Shown: piece after piece, positions 21,283-30,460 of the stretch
Numbering within the stretch: the first letter of the stretch is position 1
How the letters are laid out: every line of letters begins with the position of its first letter
NCBI GenBank assembly: GCA_016208415.1
Contig: JACQYB010000061.1
Coordinates: forward strand, 102,875-166,874
DNA length: 64,000 nucleotides
Source of the DNA: Betaproteobacteria bacterium
Lineage (GTDB): Bacteria > Pseudomonadota > Gammaproteobacteria > Burkholderiales > Rhodocyclaceae
Reading direction: 5' to 3'
The notes under the pieces: model-generated
What the model saw: the letters and a program-made list of their open reading frames with translations, nothing else
Database searches by the model: none
Told to the model about the DNA's origin: nothing
Program-made: the position numbers and the translations under genes

Positions 21283-22200
21283 ATGAACGAACCGAATCAC
21301 GGCGCCACCGTCCCGCTGCCCGGCCCAGAGGCATTGGACGCCGAGTACGACGCCCGCGCCGCCATACCGGAGCATCCGGCCATCTTCGCCCGCTGGCGCG
21401 CGGCCTCCGACGAGGCCCGCCGGACGTTGCGCCACGAGCCCGAGTGCTACTACGGCCCCTCGCCGCGCGAGCGCCTCGACCTTTTTCACGCCGCGCGCCC
21501 CGGCGGTCCGCTGCTGGTGTTCATCCATGGCGGCTACTGGCGTGCGCTGGACAAGCACGACTTCTCCTTCCTGGCGCCACCGTTCACCGCGGCCGGCACG
21601 GCGCTGGCGGTACTGAACTACGGCCTCCTGCCGACCACGCCCCTGGCGCAGATCGTGGGCCAGATCCGCCGCGCCCTGGCCTGGCTGTGGCGCAACGCCG
21701 ACGGCCTGGGTTACAACCGCTGGCGCATCGCGGTGTGCGGCCATTCTGCCGGCGGCCACCTCGCCGCCATGATGCTGGCCACGGACTGGGCGGGCGTGGG
21801 CCGCGACCTGCCCGCCGACCTGGTGCGCGGCGCACTGGCCATCAGCGGCCTGCACGACCTGGAACCGCTCACCCGGGCACCTTTCCTGCGCGACGACCTG
21901 GACCTGGACGCCACCGCGGCCCGGACCCTGAGCCCGGTGCACCAGCCCTGTCCCCGCGCAGCGCCTTTGTGCACCGCCGTGGGCGAATTGGAAAGCGCGG
22001 AATTCCATCGCCAGAGCCAACTCATCGCCAGAGCCTGGCCGCATTGCTTCGCCGGCGGATTGTCGCTGCCGCAACGCAACCACCTCACCGTCCTGGACGC
22101 GCTCGGCGAGCAGGACAGCCTGCTGTTTGCCCTGGCGCTGCGGCTGCTGGGTCGCGATGGCCACGCTAGCGGACGTCGCGCCGCGCAAGGAGCCGCCTGA
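21283..22200 (+). CDS. Alpha/beta hydrolase, kynurenine-formamidase-like
   Basis: 305-aa alpha/beta hydrolase. Oxyanion-hole motif HGGYWRALDKHDF, nucleophile elbow GHSAGGH, and a C-terminal catalytic His in RNHLTVLDAL; an intervening acid (GELESAEF region) completes a triad. HGGYWR is characteristic of the esterase/arylformamidase group that includes N-formylkynurenine formamidases. That would connect tryptophan breakdown to the anthranilate operon just upstream, but no tryptophan dioxygenase or kynureninase is present, so the link is inference. The stop abuts the rlmM start with no spacer. Confidence 0.75.
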   Translation: MNEPNHGATVPLPGPEALDAEYDARAAIPEHPAIFARWRAASDEARRTLRHEPECYYGPSPRERLDLFHAARPGGPLLVFIHGGYWRALDKHDFSFLAPPFTAAGTALAVLNYGLLPTTPLAQIVGQIRRALAWLWRNADGLGYNRWRIAVCGHSAGGHLAAMMLATDWAGVGRDLPADLVRGALAISGLHDLEPLTRAPFLRDDLDLDATAARTLSPVHQPCPRAAPLCTAVGELESAEFHRQSQLIARAWPHCFAGGLSLPQRNHLTVLDALGEQDSLLFALALRLLGRDGHASGRRAAQGAA

Positions 22201-23316
22201 ATGTCCGCGAGAACGCATCACCCAAGCCGCACCGCACCGGCCACCCCGGGCGCGCTGCTGCTCTACTGCCGCCCCGGTTTCGAGCGCGAATGCGCCGACG
22301 AAGTGGCGAGCGTCGCCCAGGGCCTGGGCGCACCTGGCGTGTCGCGCACCGAGCCGGACAGCGGCTGGGTGCTGTTCGTCCCGGACTCGCCGGAGGGCGC
22401 CGACGAACTCGCCCTGCGCCTGCGCTGGAACCGGCTCACCTTCGCGCGCCAGCTCGTGTTCGCCAACGCCGAACCGGTGCAACTGCCGGGCGCCGACCGG
22501 GTGACGCCGCTGGTCGGCGCCGCCCGCGCCCTGGCGCCGCGCTTCTCGGCGCTGGTGGTGGAGGCGCCGGACAGCACCCCGGGCCGCGAGGTGATGGGCT
22601 TTTGCCGCCGCCTCACCACCCGCCTGGAACCAGCCCTGGAAGCCGCCGGCCTGCTCGGGGGATCGCCCCGGAGCGCGCGCCTGCACATCTTCTTTCCGCG
22701 CATGGACACCGCATACCTGGGCATCTCCCGCGCCGACAATGCATCGCCCTGGCCGCAGGGCATCCCGCGCCTGAGGATGGCGCGGGAGGCGCCCAGCCGC
22801 TCCGCCCTCAAGCTGGCGGAAGCCCTTCTCACCCTGCTGGACGAGCCCGAGCGCCAGCGCCTGCTGCGGGCCGGCACGCGGGCGGTCGATCTGGGCGCCG
22901 CACCCGGCGGCTGGAGCTGGCAGCTCGCCCGCCACGGCATCCGCGTCACCGCGGTGGATAACGGCCCCATGGACCGCGCACTGCTTGCCGACGGGCTGGT
23001 GGAACACGTGCGCGCCGACGGCTACAACTGGCGACCCCGGGGCAAGGTGGACTGGATGGTGTGCGACATGGTCGACGCGCCCTCGCGGGTGGCCGCGCTG
23101 GTGGCCGGCTGGGTCGCGGAAGGGCGCTGCCGCCAGAGCATCTTCAACCTCAAGCTGCCGATGAAGAAGCGCGCCGAGGAACTGGAGCGCTGCCGCGGCA
23201 TCATCAGCACGCGCATGAAAAAGGCCGGCCTGGCCTGGGATCTGCGCATCAAGCACCTCTACCACGACCGGGAGGAGGTCACCGCCTTCCTCACGCGCCG
23301 TGAGACGGACGGATAA
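22201..23316 (+). CDS. rlmM: 23S rRNA (cytidine-2498-2'-O)-methyltransferase RlmM
   Basis: 371-aa SAM-dependent methyltransferase that modifies C2498 in the peptidyl-transferase region of 23S rRNA. The N-terminal THUMP-like part starts GALLLYCRPGFERECADEVA. The Rossmann methyltransferase domain carries AVDLGAAPGGWSWQLARHG (SAM loop), VTAVDNGPMD and WMVCDMVDAP. Length fits the family. It lies between the hydrolase (adjacent) and the PP2C gene (10-nt gap), forming a likely operon. Confidence 0.95.
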   Translation: MSARTHHPSRTAPATPGALLLYCRPGFERECADEVASVAQGLGAPGVSRTEPDSGWVLFVPDSPEGADELALRLRWNRLTFARQLVFANAEPVQLPGADRVTPLVGAARALAPRFSALVVEAPDSTPGREVMGFCRRLTTRLEPALEAAGLLGGSPRSARLHIFFPRMDTAYLGISRADNASPWPQGIPRLRMAREAPSRSALKLAEALLTLLDEPERQRLLRAGTRAVDLGAAPGGWSWQLARHGIRVTAVDNGPMDRALLADGLVEHVRADGYNWRPRGKVDWMVCDMVDAPSRVAALVAGWVAEGRCRQSIFNLKLPMKKRAEELERCRGIISTRMKKAGLAWDLRIKHLYHDREEVTAFLTRRETDG

Positions 23317-23326
23317 CCGGTTCGGC

Positions 23327-24151
23327 ATGGGCCATCCAGTCCTGCGCTACGCCGCCCTCACCCGTCGCGCCCCCGGCAAGCGGCGCAACGAGGACGCCCT
23401 GCTGGTGGACCGCGCGCTGCGGGTGGCCTGGCGTGGCGGCGGCACGCTGAGCCTGGACCGCCCGCGGGTCCTGGCCGTGGCCGACGGTGTGGGCGGCTCG
23501 CCCTGCGGCCATCGCGCCAGCCGCACGCTGCTGGGACTGGCGCGCGGGCGCCTGCGGGAGCCCGATCCGACGGCCCTGGCCCACGCGCTGGAGGAAATGC
23601 AGGCGCAATACAGCCGCGGGATCGACAACCCCTCCTGCCGCGGCATGGCCACCACCCTCGTCGGCGCCGTGGTGACGGCCGGCCGTGCCTGCATATTCAA
23701 CGTCGGCGACTCGCGCGCCTACTGGCTGGCGGGTGGGCAGGCCACACAACTCTCGCGCGACCATTCGTTGTTGCAGAAGCTGCTGGACGCCGGACAGGCG
23801 CAGCACGCGCTGCTGGCCCGGCCGGACATCGGCGCCATCGCCAACACCATCTACTCCGCCTTCGTCGCGCGGCCGGGCGAGTGCCTGCCGGCAATCCAGC
23901 TCGTGCCCCTGCCCGCCGCGCCTGCGGGCGCCCTGCTGCTGTGCAGCGACGGTCTCAGTTCCGTGGTGGGGGACGACGATCTGGCTACCCTGGCCAACGG
24001 CGAGGATCCCGCCGCCGACGTCGAACGCCTGTACCGGCGTGCCCGGGAATGCGGGTTCTACGACGACCTGACGTTCATCGTGGCGTCGTGGCCGGAACCG
24101 CCGGAAGATGCGGGAAGAACTTGGGGCGACAAGGACTTGGAAGCGTTATAA
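23327..24151 (+). CDS. PP2C-family Ser/Thr protein phosphatase
   Basis: 274-aa metal-dependent protein phosphatase. Motifs: RRNEDALLVD (metal Asp), VLAVADGVGGSP, MATTLVGAVV, FNVGDSRAYW, LLCSDGLSSVVGDDD and the final YDDLTFIVASW, so all metal-binding Asp positions are present. The start MGHPVLRYAALTRR was chosen; a GTG at 23300, overlapping rlmM, is also possible. No membrane segment. No cognate Ser/Thr kinase is encoded nearby; a second PP2C gene lies at 36.3-37.2 kb. Confidence 0.88.
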   Translation: MGHPVLRYAALTRRAPGKRRNEDALLVDRALRVAWRGGGTLSLDRPRVLAVADGVGGSPCGHRASRTLLGLARGRLREPDPTALAHALEEMQAQYSRGIDNPSCRGMATTLVGAVVTAGRACIFNVGDSRAYWLAGGQATQLSRDHSLLQKLLDAGQAQHALLARPDIGAIANTIYSAFVARPGECLPAIQLVPLPAAPAGALLLCSDGLSSVVGDDDLATLANGEDPAADVERLYRRARECGFYDDLTFIVASWPEPPEDAGRTWGDKDLEAL

Positions 24152-24152
24152 T
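24121..24152 (+). promoter_or_regulatory. Candidate promoter for rhlE
   Basis: A perfect TATAAT at 24147-24152 overlaps the PP2C stop region; the best -35-like match, TTGGGG at 24121-24126, is 20 bp away, longer than ideal. It would give a 5' leader of about 120 nt for rhlE. Confidence 0.35.
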
Positions 24153-24280
24153 CTTCCACGCTGGTCTGCCGCCTGTTCTGGCGGCTTGGTCACCCTCCCG
24201 CAACATCTTCCGGCATGCACGTACAAAGTTTTCCGCCGGGATTGCCGGCCCGGAAACGGCCGGATGGAGACACACAACGC

Positions 24281-25807
24281 ATGTCATTTGAATCGCTGGG
24301 CCTGCTTCCCGAACTCCTGCGCGCGGTGCAGGACGCCGGCTATACCGATCCCACCCCCATCCAGCAGCAGGCCATCCCGGTGGTGCTGGCGGGCCGCGAC
24401 GTCATGGGCGGCGCCCAGACCGGTACCGGCAAGACGGCGGGATTCACCCTGCCACTGCTGCAGCGCCTGGCGCGCCACGCCAACACCAGCGCCTCGCCGG
24501 CGCGCCATCCGGTACGGGCGCTGCTCCTCACGCCCACCCGCGAACTGGCCATCCAGGTCCACGACAGCGTCAAGGAATACGGCAAGTACCTGCCGCTGCG
24601 CAGCACCGTGCTCTACGGCGGCGTGGACATCAAGCCCCAGAATGCCGACCTGATGCGCGGCATGGAGGTGGTGGTGGCCACCCCGGGGCGGCTGCTCGAC
24701 CACGTCCAGGCGCGCACCATTTCGCTCAACCAGGTGGAAGTGCTGGTGCTGGACGAGGCCGACCGCATGCTGGACATGGGCTTCATCCCGGACGTGCGGC
24801 GCATCCTGGCGCTGCTGCCGGCGCAGCGCCAGAGCCTGATGTTCTCCGCCACCTTCTCCGGCGAGATCAAGAAACTGGCGGACACCATGCTGCGCGACCC
24901 GGTGCTCATCGAGGTGGCGCGGCGCAATGCCGTCACCGAGACCGTCACCCATCGCGTGCATGCCGTGGCGGCCGAGGACAAGCGGGCGCTGCTGGTGCAC
25001 ATCGCCCGTGCCCGCGATCTCAAGCAGGCACTGGTGTTCTGCAACACCAAGTTCGGCGCCAGCCGCCTGGCGGTGCACCTCACCCAGCAGGGCATCGCCA
25101 CGCAGGCCATCCACGGCGACAAGAACCAGCAGCAGCGCCTGGAGGCGCTGGAAGCCTTCAAGAGCGGTCAGGTGCAGTTGCTGGTGGCCACGGACGTGGC
25201 CGCCCGCGGACTGGATATCGAAGACATGCCCTGCGTGGTGAACTTCGAACTGCCCTTCTCACCCGAGGACTACATACACCGCATCGGCCGCACCGGCCGG
25301 GCGGGCAACACGGGCGAGGCGCTGTCGCTGATGGCGCCGGAGGAACGCCCGCGCCTGGCGGACATCGAGAGGCTCATCAAGCGCACCATCCCGCTGGAAG
25401 TGCCCGACGGATTCGACGCCCACGCCGCCGCGCGGCAAGAGCGCGAAGCCCATCGCGCCCTGCGGCGCAGCCGCAGCGAAGGCGGCCAGAGGGAGGATGG
25501 ACGGCGCGACGATGGACGCCGCGGCGGCGGGGAAGACACACGGCGCAGTGGCAGCGAAGGCCGGCGCGGCCCCGAGGATGGCCGCCGCAGCACGCCACCG
25601 CCAGTCGCTGCACGCTCCCCCGCGCCCGGCAGTTTCGACTTCAGCAAGCCCTACGAACCCGATCCTTCCGCAAGCGCCGTGGAGGAGACAGCGCCCAATG
25701 CGGCGACGGGCAGTAACGCCCTCACCGGCCAGGGCGAGCGCCCCAGCCCCCGCCGGCCGCAGCGCGAGATCCCCGCCCTGCTGGGTGGCACGCCAGGCCG
25801 CAAGTAA
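24281..25807 (+). CDS. rhlE: DEAD-box ATP-dependent RNA helicase RhlE
   Basis: 508-aa RNA helicase. The start MSFESLGLLPELLRAVQDAG matches the Q-motif region of RhlE. Helicase motifs: AQTGTGKT (I), PTRELAIQV (Ia), VLDEADRMLDMGF (II), SAT (III), and HRIGRTGRAG (VI). After about residue 385 comes an Arg/Gly/Asp-rich low-complexity tail (REDGRRDDGRRGGGEDTRR), typical of RNA-binding extensions that stimulate RhlE activity. It acts in ribosome assembly and mRNA turnover. GGAGA lies 10 nt upstream. Confidence 0.95.
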   Translation: MSFESLGLLPELLRAVQDAGYTDPTPIQQQAIPVVLAGRDVMGGAQTGTGKTAGFTLPLLQRLARHANTSASPARHPVRALLLTPTRELAIQVHDSVKEYGKYLPLRSTVLYGGVDIKPQNADLMRGMEVVVATPGRLLDHVQARTISLNQVEVLVLDEADRMLDMGFIPDVRRILALLPAQRQSLMFSATFSGEIKKLADTMLRDPVLIEVARRNAVTETVTHRVHAVAAEDKRALLVHIARARDLKQALVFCNTKFGASRLAVHLTQQGIATQAIHGDKNQQQRLEALEAFKSGQVQLLVATDVAARGLDIEDMPCVVNFELPFSPEDYIHRIGRTGRAGNTGEALSLMAPEERPRLADIERLIKRTIPLEVPDGFDAHAAARQEREAHRALRRSRSEGGQREDGRRDDGRRGGGEDTRRSGSEGRRGPEDGRRSTPPPVAARSPAPGSFDFSKPYEPDPSASAVEETAPNAATGSNALTGQGERPSPRRPQREIPALLGGTPGRK

Positions 25808-25900
25808 GCGGCCCCCCGGCCGGGGTGCCAACCCGCCGGAACCACCCGGCCGGCTCCGGGTCACAAGGCGCATGTGTCGCACACCGGGGGCCGGGCAGTC

Positions 25901-26644
25901 ATGGCGCAATGGATCACAGGAATCGTGGCGGGAAACCGCCGTTGGCGTGAGGGACTGCATTCGCTGCAGGTGGATGCGGATCTGGCGCCCTTCACCGCCG
26001 GGCAGTTTGCGCGCCTCGGGCTGGTCATCGGTGACGAGGCGGTGGGACGGCCCTATTCGCTGGTCAATCCGCCCGCCCGGCGGCCGCTCGAATTCTTCTT
26101 CAACGTCGTCCCCACCTGCCCCCTGTCGCCACGCCTGGCGGCCCTGAAGCCGGGCGACGAAGTGCTCCTCGCCCCCCGCGCCAACGGCTTCCTGGTGATC
26201 CGGGAGGTACCGCAGGGGCGGCATCTGTGGCTGATCTCCACCGGCACCGGCATCGGGCCCTTCCTGTCCATCCTGCGCACCGACGAGCCCTGGCAGCGCT
26301 TCGAGCACGTCGTGCTGGTGCATGCGGTGCGCCATGCGGCGGACCTGTGCCATCGCAGCATCATCGAGGGGATCGTGGCGGCGCGGCCGGGCCGGATGAG
26401 CTTCGTGCCCTTCGTCAGCCGCGAGGCCACGGACTTCGCCCTTTCGGGGCGGGTGCCACAGGCCATTGCCGACGGCCGGCTGGAGGCGCGCGCCGGTCTG
26501 GCGCTGCAACCGGCCGACAGCCAGGTGGTGCTGTGCGGCAACCCGCAGATGGTGGATGAGGTGACCGCCACCCTGGAAGGCCGCGGCATGAGGAAGCACC
26601 GTCGCCGCGATCCCGGCCACATCAGCGTGGAAACCTACTGGTAG
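25901..26644 (+). CDS. fpr: Ferredoxin/flavodoxin-NADP+ reductase
   Basis: 247-aa FAD enzyme exchanging electrons between NADPH and ferredoxin/flavodoxin. FAD-binding RPYSLVNPP near residues 46-54, NADP-binding STGTGIGPFLSIL near 112, CGNPQMVDEV, and the C-terminal signature GHISVETYW with aromatic terminus. Bacterial subclass II-like length. Next to the convergent pnt operon it would be well placed for NADPH use, but it is transcribed separately. The start codon gives MAQWITGIVAGNRRW. Confidence 0.93.
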   Translation: MAQWITGIVAGNRRWREGLHSLQVDADLAPFTAGQFARLGLVIGDEAVGRPYSLVNPPARRPLEFFFNVVPTCPLSPRLAALKPGDEVLLAPRANGFLVIREVPQGRHLWLISTGTGIGPFLSILRTDEPWQRFEHVVLVHAVRHAADLCHRSIIEGIVAARPGRMSFVPFVSREATDFALSGRVPQAIADGRLEARAGLALQPADSQVVLCGNPQMVDEVTATLEGRGMRKHRRRDPGHISVETYW

Positions 26645-26678
26645 GGGGTCGCCGCGAGTCCGTCGGCGCCGCGCAAGA

Positions 26679-26708
26679 AAGGAACGGCCGCCCGGGGGCG
26701 GCCGTTCC
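26679..26708. terminator. Bidirectional terminator between fpr and pntB
   Basis: A perfect 14-bp stem (AGGAACGGCCGCCC / GGGCGGCCGTTCCT) with a 2-nt loop lies between convergent genes. Read on the minus strand it is followed by TTTCTTG, so it fits best as the pntB terminator, and can stop fpr read-through as well. Confidence 0.85.
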
Positions 26709-26794
26709 TGCGTCCAAGATCACGAGCCCGGGCGGCGCTCGAACGAGGCGCAGCCTCCAAGCCGGCCCGATCCCGGCGCCACCTTCACGGCGGC

Positions 26795-28168
26795 TCAGCC
26801 GTTGAGTGCCTTGATGTGCTGGATCACCTCGTTGATGGCCTTCTGGGCGCTGCCGTAGAGCATGCGGGTGTTCTCGCTGTAGAACAGCGCGTTCTCGATG
26901 CCCGAATAGCCTGCCCCGCGCCCGCGCTTGATGCAGATGCAGTTCTGGGCGCGGTCGGCATCGAGGATGGGCATGCCGTAGATCGGGCTGCCCTTGTCGG
27001 TGCGCGCCACCGGGTTCACCACGTCGTTGGCGCCGATCACCAGCGCCACGTCGGCCTGCGGGAACTCGGCGTTGATCTCCTCCAGGTCGAAGATCTTGTC
27101 GTAGGGCACCCCGGCCTCGGCCAGCAGCACGTTCATGTGGCCCGGCATGCGGCCCGCCACCGGGTGGATGGCGAACTTCACCTCCACGCCGGCCTCCTCC
27201 AGCAGCTCCGTCATCTCCCATACCTTGTGCTGGGCCTGGGCCACCGCCATGCCGTAGCCAGGGATGATGAACACCCGCTGGGCGTAGCGCATCATGGCCG
27301 CCGCATCGAGGGCCGACACCTCCTTCATGGTGCCCTCGATGGCGCCGCCGGCCTGGGCCTCGCCGGTGATGGGGGTGAAGATGACGTTGGCGATGGGGCG
27401 GTTCATGGCCTTGGCCATGAGCTGGGTGAGCAGCGTGCCCGAGGCGCCGACCACGATGCCGGCGATGATCAGCGCCGGGTTGCCCAGCACGTAGCCCTCG
27501 AAGCCCACCGCCAGGCCGGTGAAGGCGTTCAGCAGCGAGATCACCACCGGCATGTCGGCGCCGCCGATGGGGTTGGTGAGGATCACCCCCAGCGCCAGCG
27601 ACAGCAGGAAGAAGGCGATGAGCTTGCCGCCCGTGGGCTCCATGATGATGGCCAGGCCCAGGGCCACCGCCGCCAGCGCCAGCACCACGTTCACCGCGTT
27701 CTGCGCCGGCAGCCGGTGGGCCTTCTGCATGATGCCCTGCAGCTTGGCGAAGGCGATGCACGAGCCGGAGAAGGCCACGGAGCCGATGAGCGCGCCCAGC
27801 ACCGCCAGCGTCGTGGCGGTGACGCCATGGACGTGGCCGCGGGCGAACTCCAGCGCCGCGATGCCCGCCGCCGCGCCGCCGCCCATGCCGTTGTAGATGG
27901 CCACCATTTGCGGCATGTCGGTCATCTTGACCACCTTGCCCGCCCACCAGGCAACGCCGCCGCCGATGACGATGGCGGCGATCATCCAGCCGAAGTTGTG
28001 CATGCCCGGCGAGAAGAAGGTCACCAGCGTGGCCGCCACCATGGCCACGCCCGCCCACTGGATGCCCTTCTTCGCCGTCACCGGCGAACTCATGGCCTTC
28101 AGGCCGAGGATGAACAGGACGGCGACGATGAAATACGAAGCGTCAATGAACCACTTGGCATCCATCAT
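26795..28168 (-). CDS. pntB: NAD(P) transhydrogenase subunit beta
   Basis: 457-aa inner-membrane subunit of the proton-translocating transhydrogenase, which moves hydride between NADH and NADP+ using the proton gradient. The N-terminal 250 residues hold multiple membrane helices; the C-terminal dIII domain binds NADP(H) (IIPGYGMAVAQAQH, GRMPGHMNVLLAEA, VIGANDVVNPVA, and the KRGRGAGYSG loop). The start overlaps pntAB by 4 nt. Last gene of a three-gene operon followed by a strong hairpin. Confidence 0.97.
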   Translation of the reverse strand: MMDAKWFIDASYFIVAVLFILGLKAMSSPVTAKKGIQWAGVAMVAATLVTFFSPGMHNFGWMIAAIVIGGGVAWWAGKVVKMTDMPQMVAIYNGMGGGAAAGIAALEFARGHVHGVTATTLAVLGALIGSVAFSGSCIAFAKLQGIMQKAHRLPAQNAVNVVLALAAVALGLAIIMEPTGGKLIAFFLLSLALGVILTNPIGGADMPVVISLLNAFTGLAVGFEGYVLGNPALIIAGIVVGASGTLLTQLMAKAMNRPIANVIFTPITGEAQAGGAIEGTMKEVSALDAAAMMRYAQRVFIIPGYGMAVAQAQHKVWEMTELLEEAGVEVKFAIHPVAGRMPGHMNVLLAEAGVPYDKIFDLEEINAEFPQADVALVIGANDVVNPVARTDKGSPIYGMPILDADRAQNCICIKRGRGAGYSGIENALFYSENTRMLYGSAQKAINEVIQHIKALNG

Positions 28169-28461
28169 TTCGCTCCCTTGCCGGCGGCCTTGAACATGCC
28201 GAGCATGCGCTCGGTCACCACGTAGCCGCCGGCGGCGTTGGCCGCCCCCAGCAGCACGGCGAAGAAGCCGATGGCCACCTGCAGCGGATCGCCCGCATCC
28301 GCCTGGCCCAGGGACACCATGGCGCCCACCAGCACCACGCCGTGGACGAAGTTGGAACCGGACATCAGCGGCGTGTGCAGGATCACCGGCACACGGGAGA
28401 TCACCTCGTAGCCGGTGAACGCCGCCAGCATGAATATGTAGAGTGCAGCAAAGCCTTCCAT
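28165..28461 (-). CDS. pntAB: NAD(P) transhydrogenase subunit alpha, part 2
   Basis: 98-aa membrane subunit with three predicted helices (LYIFMLAAFTGYEVI; GVVLVGAMVSLG; AIGFFAVLLGAANAAGGY). The alpha chain is split into two polypeptides, as in the Rhodospirillum rubrum-type three-subunit enzyme, whereas E. coli has a single PntA. The gaps are 3 nt to pntAA and a 4-nt overlap to pntB, consistent with tight stoichiometric expression. Confidence 0.95.
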   Translation of the reverse strand: MEGFAALYIFMLAAFTGYEVISRVPVILHTPLMSGSNFVHGVVLVGAMVSLGQADAGDPLQVAIGFFAVLLGAANAAGGYVVTERMLGMFKAAGKGAK

Positions 28462-28464
28462 GGC

Positions 28465-29592
28465 TCAGATCCCCCCCAGTGCTTTCTTGACCCCTTCATG
28501 ACGGATCTGCCCCTCGTGGGTGAGGCAGGCTCCGGCCAGCACCTCGTCGCTCCAGTCGAGCGCAAGCTGGCCGTCCTTGATGAAGGGGGAGATGAAATTG
28601 AACAGGTTCCTGGCGTACATCTCCGAGGCATGCACCGGCATGCCGCTGGGGATGTTGACGGGGCCGATGATGCTCACCCCGCCCACCTGCACCGTCTGGC
28701 CGGCCACCGTGCCGGCGACGTTGCCACCAGATTCCGCCGCCATGTCCACGACCACGGCGCCGTTTCTCATGCCAGCCACCATGGACTCGCTGACGATGAG
28801 CGGCGCGCGCCGCCCCGGCACGGCCGCGGTGGTGATGAGGGCATCCACCTGGGCGATGGCCTTGGCCAGCTTCTCGGACTGGCGCTGCTTCTCCTCCTCG
28901 GTCAGCTCACGGGCGTAGCCACCGGTGCACGCCGCCGACACGCCGGTGTCGACGAACTTCGCGCCGAGGGATTCGATCTGTTCCTTGGTCTCGGGGCGCA
29001 CGTCGTAGGCCGTGACGATGGCCCCCAGCCGCCGTGCCGTGGCGATGGCCTGCAGGCCCGCCACCCCGGCGCCGATGACCATCACCTGGGCCGGGCGCAG
29101 CGTGCCCGCGGCGTAGGTCATCATGGGGAAGAACTTGGGCGACGCATTGGCCGCCATGAGCACGCACAGGTAGCCCGAAACCGCCGCCTGGGACGACAGG
29201 GCATCCATGCTCTGCGCCCGCGAAATGCGCGGGATCAGCTCCACGGCGAAGCTGGTGATGTTGCGGCTGCACAGCGCCTGCGCCCGCTCGGCGCTCTGGT
29301 AGGGCGCGAGGAAGCCCGCCAGCACCGTGCCGGGTGCCATGGCGGCGATCTCGTCCAGCGTCGGCGGCTGAACCTTGAGGATCACCTGCGCCTTGCCCAG
29401 CACCTCGGCTGCGCCCGACGCCATGGTGGCGGACGCGAAATCCGCATCGCGCAGGAAGCCCGCCTCGCCGGCCCCCGCCTCCACCAGTACCTGCGCACCC
29501 AGTGCGGACAACCGCTTGGCCACGTCGGGCACTACGGCCACCCTTCGTTCGCCCGCAGCCACCTCTCTGGGCACTCCGATGATCAGTCCCAT
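28465..29592 (-). CDS. pntAA: NAD(P) transhydrogenase subunit alpha, part 1
   Basis: 375-aa soluble dI domain that binds NAD(H), alanine-dehydrogenase fold. The start MGLIIGVPREVAAGERRVAVVPD has GGGGGAG a few nt upstream. Key segments: the RQD-loop equivalent with PRISRAQSMDALSSQ, the dinucleotide motif GAGVAGLQAIATARRLGA, and YDVRPETKEQIESLGA. It caps the membrane part formed by pntAB and pntB. First gene of the operon; its promoter must lie in the 460-bp spacer upstream. Confidence 0.97.
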   Translation of the reverse strand: MGLIIGVPREVAAGERRVAVVPDVAKRLSALGAQVLVEAGAGEAGFLRDADFASATMASGAAEVLGKAQVILKVQPPTLDEIAAMAPGTVLAGFLAPYQSAERAQALCSRNITSFAVELIPRISRAQSMDALSSQAAVSGYLCVLMAANASPKFFPMMTYAAGTLRPAQVMVIGAGVAGLQAIATARRLGAIVTAYDVRPETKEQIESLGAKFVDTGVSAACTGGYARELTEEEKQRQSEKLAKAIAQVDALITTAAVPGRRAPLIVSESMVAGMRNGAVVVDMAAESGGNVAGTVAGQTVQVGGVSIIGPVNIPSGMPVHASEMYARNLFNFISPFIKDGQLALDWSDEVLAGACLTHEGQIRHEGVKKALGGI

Positions 29593-30054
29593 AACTCCCC
29601 CTTTTTCCTGATGCGACTTGACGCTTGCCTGACGTAAACCGTTTTGTTTCGGGTTGGTGCGCGCCATGATACTGAATACGTCCGCGCGCTCAAAGCAGCG
29701 GCCCCATGGCATGCGTGCCCAGGTCAAGGGCCGGATGAGCCGAGGAACCGTTTTTTCGCGTGGGGAATCAGGCTCCGGCGGTCTCGATGTCCCCGCCTGG
29801 AGTCTTGCGGAAGAGTGCCATGGATGCGCCGCCGGGGCTGGGCCGGCGCCGTCAGAAGACGCGGGCCGGTCCGCAGGCGGCGGATCGCGTGCCCGGGGTG
29901 ACATCCCGGCCAGCGCTGGTGATTCTCCCCGTTCCCCGCCGGGAAGGCCGGGGCGGCAGCCCGGGAAGACGATCGATTCGCCGGAGCGCGTGCGAGGAAA
30001 GCGCTCCGGAGCTTCATCGGCGTATCGGCGTGCGCGCCCCGATACCGGCGCCGC
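29593..30054. other. 462-bp non-coding spacer upstream of pntAA
   Basis: No convincing gene in either strand. Open frames here lack ribosome sites and family resemblance. It must carry the pnt promoter on the minus strand and the 3' region of the 113-aa gene. No clear terminator hairpin or -10/-35 pair was identified. Confidence 0.5.
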
Positions 30055-30396
30055 CTAGCAGCGAGGCGCCTTCCTTATCGCCCCCGCCGCGTACTTGCGC
30101 ACGGCACCGACGAAATCCCCGCCCTCGTCGAACAAGGCCGGCCCGCCGGCACCGCGGATGACCCGCCGCACGCGCTCCACCATGGCCTGGGCGGCCCGCG
30201 GCGCCAGCCACGGCCCGAGGGATTCGGCCTCAAGGACTTGGGGAATCTGGTTGCCGACGCGGTCGATCTGGGCCGCCAGCCCCACCGTGCCATCCGCGAG
30301 ACCACAGTAGCTCAGGTGCACCACCGTGCCCAATCCGTTGCCGATGGTCCAGGCTTCACGCGATGGTGTGTGGACGATGTCCTGCACATTCAACAT
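30055..30396 (-). CDS. Unknown 113-aa protein
   Basis: Not recognised. Start MLNVQDIVHTPSREAW chosen for a GGAGA 4 nt upstream (ACGGAGAACAAATG). The N-terminal half is hydrophilic/mixed with a Gly-rich turn (GNGLGTVVHLSYCGLADG); the C-terminal half is helical and positively charged (ARAAQAMVERVRRVIRGAGG ... RKYAAGAIRKAPRC), compatible with nucleic-acid or membrane-surface contact. No signal peptide. It may be co-transcribed with the 217-aa gene 64 nt upstream. Confidence 0.55.
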   Translation of the reverse strand: MLNVQDIVHTPSREAWTIGNGLGTVVHLSYCGLADGTVGLAAQIDRVGNQIPQVLEAESLGPWLAPRAAQAMVERVRRVIRGAGGPALFDEGGDFVGAVRKYAAGAIRKAPRC

Positions 30397-30460
30397 TTGT
30401 TCTCCGTCGTTCCCGCACGGCCGATCTTCCCAACACCGCGCAACGCCGGGCGCCGTGCTC

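Noticed and set aside
26679-26708. Riboswitch near pntB
   Set aside because: The hairpin has a 2-nt loop and is in the 3' region of convergent genes; it is a terminator.
26816-28225. Long plus-strand frame opposite pntB
   Set aside because: His/Gly/Arg-rich shadow of the transhydrogenase gene with no recognisable domain.
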